From NCBI RefSeq assembly GCF_000002235.5, contig NW_022145612.1:23200311-23264310 (forward strand): a stretch of DNA of 64,000 nucleotides, in the 5' to 3' direction. The notes beneath the pieces are model-generated. The model did no database searches. It saw only the letters and a program-made list of their open reading frames with translations, and was not told the origin of the DNA. Made by a program: the position numbers and the translations under genes. Positions 15,001 through 24,136 of the stretch are shown piece by piece. Source of the DNA: Strongylocentrotus purpuratus. Taxonomy: Eukaryota > Echinodermata > Echinoidea > Camarodonta > Strongylocentrotidae. Each line of letters opens with the position of its first letter. The first letter of the stretch is position 1.

Positions 15001-18000
15001 TGTGTGCAATACTCAGCAGTCAACACAACAACTAATATAGCATGTAAAATGAGTTACTGAAAACCCATAACAAATAAAGTAAGGTAACCCAAATTATACG
15101 CAGGAAACACAATGAAATGTATTCCTTCCTATTGCATTGTTTGTTTTATATGATCATAGACATACATGTACATGTGTAATGTATACAGAAAAGGAGCACC
15201 GAGAAGAAAAAAAATTGAAAAAGAATCAGTATGACGTTGGTAAAAGCATCTAGATAATCCATAAATACCAAATTAAGGATTTCTCTTTCTAAACAAAAAT
15301 AAAATCATTGAAGTTTAGTTACAAATATCAACAAAATGATAATATTCAAATATATACATAAATCAAATTAAAGGGGCAGTCCATCCTGATATTAAGTTGG
15401 TTGTGATAGAAGCAGAAAAAGTGAAAGTTTTAGCAAAAACCGATTTTGAATGAGAAAGTTATGAATTTTTGAAAGTGATATCAATGATACAAAAATTGGC
15501 AACTCTGTGACGTATCTTGCGAGCTTCCCTCCCGTTTGCCTTGTACGTGTACTACAAATCTTCAAATATTCACATTTTCCCTTTAAAATAATATCAATCA
15601 TACATTCACCCTAGACATAATTATTGCAAATACTGTAGGTATTTCTACAACCCCTGTTTTGTCATCCATAACTAAAAAAAATAAAAGTTTATGAAATTTT
15701 CTGTACAGAGCAAATCGGATAGGACCTTGCAAGATAAATCTCAGAGTTGCCGATTTATCGTAACTTCAAAAATTCATAACTTTCTTATTTTATTTTAGTG
15801 CATTTCTGTAGTAACACTTCCATGTAAAAACAAAACAAACAAAAACACATCCAGATGCACAATAACTACACTGCTTAAACTAACTTTTAAAGTTTTTATG
15901 TATAATTCACTTCTTAATGAAAATTCGATTTTGTATTTTCATTTGTTAATATTCAGTAGTGTAGGCCCTAAGGTTATACAAAGTATTGAACTTGAATGGC
16001 TGTATATATTACAGCTTCAAGGTATTTTCAATCATTTGCAACCGAATACACATCATCATCATCAGGGTGCTACAAGAATTTTTTTCACCACTTGCCCTGT
16101 CGGGCAAGTGGGTTTTCAATTTACTTGCCCAAACAATATTTCCACTTGCCCAAAACTTTAAAGCGAAAAAGGACTCGAGGTTAAAGCATTTATTATCTCG
16201 TAATGATAAGTTAGTGTTTTAGATAGCAAATTAATGCACATACATGTACAGTGTAACTGTACTGAATAATAACCTAATATGTCAAAGAAAATGGTCAACA
16301 AAGGATGGTTGAAGGTTTAAAAAACGCATTTTATTGATTCTCCATAAATAATCAGATTCACATGAATCTCGGCAAGGTAGAATGGTTCAAGCAGGTTTAA
16401 GTTTTTAATATTCAGTCATGTAAAAAAGCATAATGACCCTGTTGTAAAAAATATGATACAAACATGTCATTAATGGTAGCCACATGTACCATGGTGCAAC
16501 ATCACATGTGTGTCTGTGCAAGCCGCTGTCATTTGGAAACGTAGGCTAATTTTCAGCTGTTAATAATTTGGGTCAACTCTTCCATCAAGAAACGTCATGT
16601 AAATAATGGGTAATCAACTATTTTAAATAAAGTACGGACATTTTTATTTCATCATTCACTGCTATAAATATCATGCCAAAATTTGTAAATTCTTACTAAA
16701 TAATAATATTGAAGATATTTTACGATAAATCTCGGATAAGTATGCGAAAACTAGACTAAACAACGTCGCTAAAACCATGAAAACAAAACAACAACGGCTT
16801 ATATTCTGGGGGTCTCGATACTATTATCAAAATGACTCGCTCGGTCGGATCTTGAGACCGCAGTAATAAATTGAAAACGAGACAAAAACATTCATCTGAT
16901 TTATATGAGCAGCGAGTTTTAAATAATATGTTCACAATCATTAACAGTCATTATGAATAAATATCAAACATTTGACTTTTTGTACTTACTAGAAAATCCC
17001 TGTTGTTTATTCCATTCCGATTCGCACGTGTTCATTTCCCTAGAATAATGACGTCATATTTGGCGTGATTCAACCAATCGGCAATCAGAGAATAGCAAAG
17101 GCCTGTCGGTGCGGCCTGCAGAGCTAGAGAGAGAGAGCGCGAATAAGCTCGCAGCTGGTACGATCGCGCTAGCTGTCTCTAGCTAGCTCACGGCCGGCCG
17201 TGCGTGGAGGCGGAGCGGCATTCATGGCTTGAAGTGTCACTGTTGCATGCGCGCTGAGCTAGCTGAGCTGGCTAGCTGTCTGTGAAGTTTTTTCGAAATC
17301 GGAACGATCGCTTTTTTGCTTCTGGATTTTGACGACGGGTAAGAAGTTGACGGGTGAATGGTAGAGTTCTTGGACACTAGGAAATTACTGTAAAAGTATC
17401 ACTTGCCCGAATCGGGCAAGTGATAATTTGATTTACTTGCCCGACGGCTCAATTTGGTTGCCCCGGGACGTCGGGCAAGCGGGTTTGTCGCGCCCATCAT
17501 CAATTCAATATTCATCAACCATTATTTTAGCATGATAATATATTAGTTAATCTGTAGGCAATGTAGTAGATAAATTGGCTTACCTTGCCATAGTTCCATG
17601 ATTTGATTCCTTGTAGCTCTGACAGGAGATCATTGCTGGTTTTCAGTCTCTCTATCAAAGCCTGACAGTCAAAGGGCTGAAATTATGATAAAGATATGTA
17701 CATTGTTATATTTTTCTTAACATATTCCAAAGACATTGTAAATGATTAATCTCAGCATGGTGAACATTTAGGAATTAAGAAATGTTTCATCATAAATTCA
17801 TAACATTCTACATGTAATGCCCGATTCAAAATGGTGATTATGCTATTTGGAATTAGTAGACATTGTATGCTGTATAATCATGATTTGTACTTAACAAATT
17901 ATTTATGGTCATCTCATATACAAACAAATAAATTAATTCAGATGTAAAATCTCAAAATATTTCAATACAGCAGCACTCATTCAATTCCTAAGCATTAGCC

Positions 18001-18252
18001 TTTGAAAGCAGTATGATCCCTCCTGATTTTTAAAAGAATTTCTAACTCAATTTTCAATCACATGCAGAATTCATTTAAACATTGATTGATAAATGTCAAA
18101 AGCATGAAGAGAATTCATCATTTTGGAGGAATATTAAATATAACCAATAACGTACAGGAGGCAGAGTAAGGTCAAATTGTACAACATACATTTCAACAAT
18201 GACTTACCACTTCAGAAGTGCTCTTTTTCAATTTACTCCTGTCAATCTTCAT
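89..18252 (-). CDS. HUWE1: HUWE1, giant HECT-type E3 ubiquitin ligase, N-terminal 869 residues (24 coding exons, gene continues past left edge)
   Basis: The spliced protein aligns without gaps in logic to the N-terminus of animal HUWE1 (Mule/ARF-BP1), which ubiquitinates many nuclear and cytoplasmic substrates. It opens [15 protein letters not shown] and contains [55 protein letters not shown] and [15 protein letters not shown]. Coding exons, in gene order: 18208-18252, 17584-17676, 13552-13758, 12973-13046, 12540-12681, 12036-12116, 11400-11447, 10988-11056, 10469-10568, 9710-9810, 9258-9319, 8532-8620, 8143-8223, 7748-7836, 7169-7270, 6471-6696, 4795-4896, 4089-4169, 3695-3801, 3084-3261, 2519-2610, 1906-2108, 659-716, 89-265. 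They total 2607 nt with all phases compatible and GT-AG borders throughout. The part present is the armadillo-like solenoid (DUF908, then DUF913); an acidic stretch ([13 protein letters not shown]) lies in exon 1906-2108. The UBA, WWE and catalytic HECT domains lie outside the window. I recognise the family by recall of the human protein, not by a search. Confidence 0.97.
1335..1814. mobile_element. Non-autonomous DNA transposon (MITE) in a HUWE1 intron
   Basis: The ends are inverted repeats: CAGACCTGCCAACC on the left and GGTTGGCAGGTCTG on the right. TATATG abuts both sides and may be a (short) target duplication. The interior is A/T-rich with repeated TTGTATT/AATCGTA words and a long A-rich tract near 1640-1690. 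There is no coding capacity. Confidence 0.75.
5042..5819. mobile_element. piggyBac-type MITE with TTAA target duplication
   Basis: The element begins CCCTATTTAGCCCGGG and ends with the exact inverse. TTAA flanks both sides (5038-5041 and 5820-5823). TTAA duplication with CCC-starting ends is the signature of piggyBac elements. Inner subterminal parts also pair (GGGGGGGCTTCTCA near both ends). No transposase reading frame is present. Confidence 0.85.
6064..6532 (-). repeat. Tandem duplication (period 233 bp) covering the 3' end of a HUWE1 exon and its donor site
   Basis: Two copies of about 230 bp lie head to tail (roughly 6067-6300 and 6300-6532). Shared landmarks include GGTCATAAAACAGAAACATT at 6079 and 6312, and ATCTACCCTTCTTTGGCC in both. 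The right copy holds the last 62 bp of the genuine coding exon (6471-6696) and its donor. The left copy, inside the next intron, keeps a ~62-bp exon-derived stretch (about 6238-6300) with a GT donor and an open frame, but I see no convincing acceptor. A further, more decayed related unit seems to precede it at about 5935-6060. Confidence 0.85.
6832..7022. mobile_element. ~190-bp MITE, copy 1 of 7
   Basis: The ends are roughly inverted (AAAGCCCATCTGTACTAG ... AGTACAGTGGGGCTT). The core holds TCTCAATTAACATAAG and AAAAGAGGATCATGGGG. It lies in a HUWE1 intron. Other copies are at about 10098-10296, 11748-11936, 52325-52507, 55400-55570, 58078-58270 and 58997-59155. Confidence 0.8.
10098..10296. 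mobile_element. ~190-bp MITE, copy 2 of 7 (opposite orientation to copy 1)
   Basis: It starts AAAGCCCCACTGTACTACTT and ends near GACAGGCTTTAAAG. The conserved core (CTTATGTTAATTGAGAG) is the reverse complement of that at 6915. It lies in a HUWE1 intron. Confidence 0.8.
11748..11936. mobile_element. ~190-bp MITE, copy 3 of 7
   Basis: It runs from TATGCTAGTTTGGCCAGG to AGTGCAGTGGGGCTTAAAG in the same orientation as copy 1, and includes CTCTCAATTAACATAAG. It lies in a HUWE1 intron. Confidence 0.8.
13759..16064. other. HUWE1 intron sequence without further genes
   Basis: This is AT-rich intronic DNA. Apart from a poly-C run near 13970 and the MITE at 15.4 kb, I see no exon-like or RNA-gene-like segment. 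Confidence 0.6.
15372..15810. mobile_element. Imperfect inverted-repeat MITE in HUWE1 intron
   Basis: The left part has GAAAGTTATGAATTTTTGAA and AATTGGCAACTCTG. The right part has the inverse versions CAGAGTTGCCGATT and TTCAAAAATTCATAACTTTC. The same family recurs at 26850-27570, and part of it at about 63838-63960. Confidence 0.65.
16065..17495. mobile_element. 1.43-kb putative DNA transposon carrying a GC-rich, promoter-like segment
   Basis: The ends are related inverted repeats (GGGTGCTACAAG left; TTTGTCGCGCCC right, inverse GGGCGCGACAAA), flanked by ATCATCA on both sides. The target is a CAT-rich tract, so the duplication is weaker evidence. Subterminal palindromes with CGGGCAAGTG occur at both ends (16097-16150 and 17400-17480). 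Between 17,020 and 17,300 there is a CpG-rich patch with an ATTGG box and GA repeats. It lies in the intron between HUWE1 coding exons 2 and 3. Confidence 0.55.
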
Positions 18253-18285
18253 GATGAATATTTCTTGTCAAACACATTCAGGAGA
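18208..18285 (-). other. HUWE1: HUWE1 first coding exon with start codon and 33-nt 5' leader
   Basis: The start ATG is the complement of 18250-18252. It matches the conserved HUWE1 N-terminus (M-K-[IV]-D-R-x-K-L-K-K), which decides the start. The exon ends at a GTAAG donor just below 18208. Upstream, a pyrimidine-rich tract followed by AG places the acceptor immediately above 18285, so 18253-18285 is 5' untranslated leader and at least one non-coding exon must lie further upstream. Confidence 0.85.
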
Positions 18286-21088
18286 CTAAAGGAAGAGAAA
18301 ATCAAATCAAATTTATAAACATGTAAGAAACACAAGAGCATGAAATGATAAGTAAGCATTTATATTATATTCTCTTGTGCAATCTTAAGGAGGTTTCTTG
18401 GATTACTTTGATAAGTGAATGAATTAAGAAACATTGTAGAGGATCTCTAACTATTTGAAGAATAACTAGAGGTCATATTTGTCCTCACAAGTACTGTATA
18501 TTTACATGTTGGTTATTGCCTTTGCTGAATACAGCCGAAGGTAGAGCTTAGGTAAATCCAACCTTGATAGCAAACTGCTCAAAAAAATCAGGCAAAAAAT
18601 TAGAAAATTAAGAATTTGTAAAAGATGTAGTCACTATAAATGTAGGTATGAGCTCTTCAAATTGGCAATGTCTCTGTGATGAAGTGACGGCTACTTTCTC
18701 ATTTGTTTCAAATTACAAAATGCATACAATTACAAATTGTTAAAAAAATGTATGACCCAGGAGGGTCTTTTCTCACTCTCTCACAAATGAAAATCATTGT
18801 CCCCCTGTTTTTATTGTGTACATACCTAAAATCACATTGAAGGAATTCATAAGATTGGACTATGCTACACTTTGCAAGAAGCCACTTCTTTTCCAAATTG
18901 TTGCCCATTATTGTGGTGTATTACCCAGTAGGAATTGCACATCAATAAATGAAGATGATTCTTCAATAAGAGAAATTTTCTCAAAAACTGACAAAAACAT
19001 AAAAGCTCTGATAGCACCTTGTAAAACAATTGTTGCATAGTTTTCGGACATTTCTTTTTCACAAGAGTGCTAGGTCTAGGTATACAAAAAGATCATTCAA
19101 AAACATCATTTAAAAAATTCTTTGGCAGAAATGTAGAATTAGGTTTTATCATCTTAGTTCATTGTATCTCCTTTAATCAATAGTAATTTTACAATAAATA
19201 GTAGCTGATAATTAACTTAATATTACAGTCAAGATCTATACATACATGAAGATACTAGCTAGTAGATACAATGACTAATTTTAAGTCTACATTTATATAT
19301 CAGGGTCACACAGGTTTCTGAAATGTGTGTCTGAACACTTGTAAACATCCCAGCAGTCATGTAAAGTATAGCACTCATCATCATAGATATTTGTCTTTTA
19401 TAATATTATTCAACATACTGTATTCTTAAAACATTAATGGAATATGTCAGCTTCAAATTACTTAATAAAATTAACTGTGTGGGTAACCAACCTGTGGTGT
19501 ATACCCACAACTATTGTATATGTACTCAGATGTCATGTGTCTAGACAGATGATTCAAAACATTAATTTATAGATGTTTCATACATCTTTTAAAGTTTACA
19601 TAAAACACTAATCATAAAGGACCTTTGATAGTTATTGCTATTTGATACATTACGTTATAATCCAAAGGCTAAAGTGTACGGAAGCTTAACAAACGTTAAC
19701 AGTCCGTACACTCAACCCCATCATTCATGTACATGTAGATGGAAGAGAGCCATACAAGTTTATACAAATAAATACTTAATTTACTCATATTATTCTTGGT
19801 ACAAATATGCTATAAAATTTTTGTCCAATGTTTTGAGCAGTGTATCGTCATTTTGCGCTGAGCGATCTCGACTTGGCAAAAGGATAATGTACGCGCAAGG
19901 GCTTACGTACGTATTATATTACAAGGTATCTATGACAAGGTATCTATGCCCCAGCCAGGACAGGGTGCTCACCTACCGCTATGGCCGTGCAAGCGTAGGA
20001 TCATTGTAAGCACGCTCTGACGCCTGTGAGTCATTTCTAACTTCAGCTTTTTTATAGATGTGCCTTGGCATTTGTGAAGTAATATGTTTAGGTTTATATT
20101 GCTGGGGGGTTCATTAGTTGCCAGTCGGGCAGCCAACTTTTTAAGTTTTAGATGAGCCCTGAATAGGCTGATAATAATTCAGACTAGATCTATGGCTTGT
20201 CTGCCGTGGCAGTTTGCCATCCTTTCAAGGATTTTACAATGTGGAAATAAACAAGTATTGAAATCAGCCTAGATCTAGATCTAGACCTCCTACTCCTAGG
20301 CCTAGTTAAGTAGGAAAAAACTCAAGTATAAACATGGCATATTTTCATATAACATTTTCAATTACAAAACAAGGATAACTCCCTGTTTAAAGGGAAAGTT
20401 GAGTTCTGAGGAGAGGTGAAAAATAATTTATGAGCATTATCATTGTTATCACAATCTAGACCAAATTTTTCTGTCTCTTTCGTTCGTAAGCCTCTGATTT
20501 GGGTAGGGTATAGGGTCAGCTCAAAGACAGAGCCGACCCTACCCAAATCAGAGGCTTACGAATGAAAGAGACAGAAAAATTTGGTCTTATCACAATCATG
20601 CAGGTGTGGAAGAACATCAGAAATAAATCTTCCCTGAAATTGAAATGAAAAGCATGGCTCTTCAAACGGATTGTTCTGCAAGTGGTGCTTAACTTATATC
20701 TACAGTTTGGTGTACATTCATTTTAATCATAATTAAGTACCCGACATACACCCATACAGGGGGGGATATGACATTTCACCCAATTTCTCTCATTCAGCCA
20801 CACGGTGATTTCGATTTCCATTCATCACTCGACTCACGCTCCATACTCATATCATTCACTTCAAATTGCATGCAGTTTCTACCCAGATACATTCGCACAG
20901 ACACAGCCATCAACCGACGGGATATCGCCGTACTACTAGGTAATTGCTAGCGAAATGATACATATAAAGGCACATTAAACCCGATTAACTTATTAATAAA
21001 ATGCTAAACTAATTATTCGAACAATGAAAGATAACAAACAACCTCTTAATAGACTGAAAATAAAGAAAAAACAGAAATGACGACTCAC
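18286..21088. other. Probable HUWE1 5' intron; contains an older interspersed repeat and a hairpin insertion
   Basis: No conserved coding segment is visible. The repeat at about 20390-20670 shares blocks such as GAGGTGAAAAATAATTT and GGAAGAACATCAGA with another copy at about 4290-4410 in opposite gene context. Confidence 0.5.
20459..20586. mobile_element. 128-bp near-perfect hairpin insertion
   Basis: The arms GACCAAATTTTTCTGTCTCT... (from 20459) and ...AGAGACAGAAAAATTTGGTC (to 20586) pair over roughly 50 bp with a single clear mismatch (GTTCG versus ATTCG). A short centre contains a second, smaller inverted repeat. TTATCACAATC stands on both sides (20446-20456 and 20587-20597), as expected of a target duplication. 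The insertion splits an older repeat whose uninterrupted relative is at about 4290-4410. Confidence 0.8.
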
Positions 21089-21200
21089 ATGTACTCGCCG
21101 CCATATTGATCTCATACATTACATCCCAGATATCCCGGATGTTCACTAGCGATGTTCTAGTTTGATCTGCGCTAGCCTGCAATGTTTTTTGCGTCGCGCC
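21089..21200 (-). promoter_or_regulatory. Probable HUWE1 non-coding first exon and transcription start region
   Basis: On the minus strand this GC/CpG-rich patch (CpG-rich from about 21,080 to 21,320) contains CAATATGGCGGCG. That matches the YY1 consensus often found just downstream of start sites of housekeeping genes. It is followed by AGTACAT and a strong GTGAGT donor at 21088/21087. It is the only CpG-rich donor-bearing segment between the coding start and the next repeat block, so I infer it is the first exon. The 5' boundary is approximate. The ATG inside the YY1 motif would, after splicing to the 18,285 acceptor, open a 7-codon upstream reading frame. Confidence 0.5.
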
Positions 21201-21449
21201 GCCGCGCCAGGCCAGCCAGCTAGCTCGCGCTGGCCCAGTCGATTCCAGTGTGTGACATGCGGATAACCCCTGCCCCTATTTTCAGCGAGACAACGGAAAA
21301 CGTTTTTGGTTTCGAGCCCCCGTGTTTTTAAAAGTGGCTGCAAATTCGAATGTCATGCCCGATTAAAAACAATTTATCGAATAATAACACTTTGTGGCTA
21401 ATGCAGTTGTAGGAGATTATTTTTTTCTCCTGGGCCTGGGGGGGGGGGG

Positions 21450-23457
21450 CACTGGCGTACCTATGGGGGGGGCAGGGGGGCAGAGTGCCCCCCCCCTGAC
21501 GGGCTCCAGGGGAAAAAAAGAAAAAGGGGAAAGAAAAGAAAAGAAAGGGAAAGGAAAGAAAAAGAAAAAAGGAAAAGGAAAGAAAAAAGGAAAGAAAGAG
21601 AAAAAAGGAAAAAAAAGGAAAGAAAAAAGGAAGAAGAAGAGAAAAGGAAGGAAAAGGGAAAAGAAAAGGAAAGGAATAAAAATGGGGAAAAAAAATAAAG
21701 AACATGGCCGTAAGCACCGGGGGGGGGGGGAGGCAGTTGACCCCAGATATTTTGAAATCGTACAGTTTTTTTCCTGAAAATGTAGTGTAGGCCTCATACC
21801 AAATCCTTTAATTCTACTTTTGAAAATGCAAAATTACCCTCATAACCAGTTCGGTCGCTCGAACTCCCTTCACTCCTTTTGCTTTTGAGATTCTTCGAAA
21901 AACTTTTAACGCATCTTTCTCCCTTCCCCCATCAGAAAAATATTCCGCATACGGCCCTGAAAAATTAAAACAAATGAAAATAGGAAAATATAAGTGATAT
22001 AACTAATTTGAAACTCTTCGCTGGCGCGAACTGCTTGCTAGCCTATTTTGTATTAAATGTTTTCACTTCCTCGTCCCCCTGAAAAAAGAAAAGGATTAGT
22101 ATTGCCTAGAATACAATTGTGCCTGCCCCGACCTGCAACCATGGCAACAATAACACACAATATATGTACCAAATGTTACTAAAAGAGACTAATTCATTTT
22201 TCTCGCTCGCTACACTCGCTCGCGAATAAAATGAATAGACATTGCTTTGGAAACAATAATTGTGCCCACCCTTGACCTGCAACAATATCATTAAAAATGG
22301 AAGAGTTATTTTCGCCCTCTCGCCAAAAAGGAATTGAATCGCGTTAAACGCGATTGCGTCCATCCTGACCTGCACCAATAAAAACAAGTTTATTTATTAA
22401 TTTCTATTAAAAGAGAATTTATTTTTTTTGCTTGCTCGCTATGCTCGCTCGCCAAAATGGAATTGACACCGCTAACGTGCCCGCCCCAACCTGCAACAAC
22501 CAGTTAATAATTATGTACGAAACGTTATTCAAAGAAGTTTTGGTGTGCTCGTGCTCGCCAAAACGGAATTAACATCACCTTAGACATGATTGTGTAAGCC
22601 CTGCCCTGCCCTGCAACAAAAAAATCTGAAATTTATGAACCAATTATCATTACAAAAATTTTGCTCGCTCGCTACGCTCGCTCGCCAAAATAGAAATAAC
22701 ACCGCTTTTAATAATCACGTCCCTGACATGGAACAATTAAACCAAGTTTATATACCATATTTTCCCTATAAAAAGAAGTGATTTTTTTTTGCTCGCTCGC
22801 TACGCTCGCTCGCCAAAATAGAATTAACACCGCTTTTAATAATCACGTCCCTGACATGGAACAATGAACCCAAGTTTTATGTACCATATTTTCTCTATAA
22901 AAGAAAAGTGATTTTTTTTCGCTCGCTATACGCTCGCTAGCTCGTGGAATTATGTGCCCACCACTAACCTGCTACAATATCATTAAAAAGAGAAATGTAG
23001 GGGGTTGCCTGCCCGCCAAAATGGGATTGACATTGCCTTAAACACGATTGTGCCCGCCCCCTACCTGCAACAATGAAACAAATTTTATATAGCAATTCAT
23101 TGAGAGAAAGATGTATTTTCGCTCGCTAGCTAAAATGGGTATAAAATCACCCTAAACACAATATTGTTCCCGCGCCGTGCATGGGACAATTGAACCAAGT
23201 TTAAGTGGCAATTATTAAAAAAAGAAGTGATTTTTTTCTTGCTCGCTACACTAGTTTGCAAAAAAATGAAATTAACGTCGCTAACAACTGAATGTTCCCA
23301 CCCCCAACTTGCAACAATACCAGTTTATATACCAAACGTTACTTCAAGATTTTTTTTTGCTCGCTCGCTCGCTCGCCAGAAGTGAAAATTAGCATCGCTT
23401 TTTTTTTTTTTTCGGTCGCTTGCCCCCCCCTGACGGAGTACCCCAGGTACGCCACTG
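21450..23457. mobile_element. hAT-like non-autonomous element with internal ~115-bp tandem repeats
   Basis: The left end CACTGGCGTACCT and the right end (inverse CAGTGGCGTACCTGG) form a terminal inverted repeat with one mismatch. Both sides are poly-G, so a target duplication cannot be judged. The interior begins with a C/G block and a long GA-rich purine tract (21510-21690). It then holds about eleven units of ~115 bp, each marked by a GCTCGCTCGCTACGCTCGC-type core followed by CGCCAAAA (about 22,195 to 23,400). No transposase frame is present. Confidence 0.6.
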
Positions 23458-23716
23458 GGGGGGGGGGAGATGTCATGTCATGAACGTGAGGGACATAACA
23501 TGGCATTCGGAGACTAGTACGCAACCAAGCGATGTTCCTCACTGCATCCGGGGGGGGGGGGGGGGGGGGGGGGGGTACTCACATATGCATGCGGGGTGTG
23601 CCGCTCTACCGGGTCTCTTTTTCACACACAAAAAATCCCTACACATAGGTCCCATTTCCAACAAAAATATCCCCTTTTTAATCTCTATAATAGTGCCTCT
23701 TTTCAGGTACGAGAAG

Positions 23717-23925
23717 CAGTGGCGGATCCAGGGGGGGGGGACCGGGGGCCCGGCCCCCCTGGGAAAAACCGTATAAAAACACGTGATTTTGACCTTTTGG
23801 GGGGGGATAGGCCCCCCCCCCCCCCCCTGACGCTCAAGGGGGGGGGGGGAGTGCAAATTTTTAACCATTTCGAGGGCAAAAAGAAAAAGAAATGTGCTCA
23901 CTATATACCGCCACTGGGTCAAACA
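23717..23925. mobile_element. Fragment of a short hAT-like element with GGCGGATCC end
   Basis: It begins CAGTGGCGGATCCAGGGGG and ends near TATACCGCCACTG, so the terminal 9 bp are inverted. The interior is largely poly-G/poly-C with a GGGCAAAAAGAAAAAG tract. The flanks do not show a matching 8-bp duplication, so the borders are uncertain. Confidence 0.45.
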
Positions 23926-24136
23926 CCCTCCTTGGCAAAGAAGATTTGTTGTCTGCATAGTCGATCCATCACGTCTGCCCCCCCCCCCCCATTAAAAAAT
24001 CCTGGCTACGCCTGTGTTAATACTCAATCAACTTGGCAAGGGAGAGAGGATCTCCGAGCTTACAAAATAGCGAGGTTTGAAAAGCTATTGGTAGTCAATA
24101 ATTATCCCTACCTTTTAAGGAGAGAGCAACATGCAC

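Noticed and set aside
21328..21797. Open frames of 120-130 codons on both strands rich in K/G/E or F/P/S
   Set aside because: They are translations of a poly-purine/poly-pyrimidine tract and poly-G runs inside a DNA transposon; low complexity on both strands and no domain.
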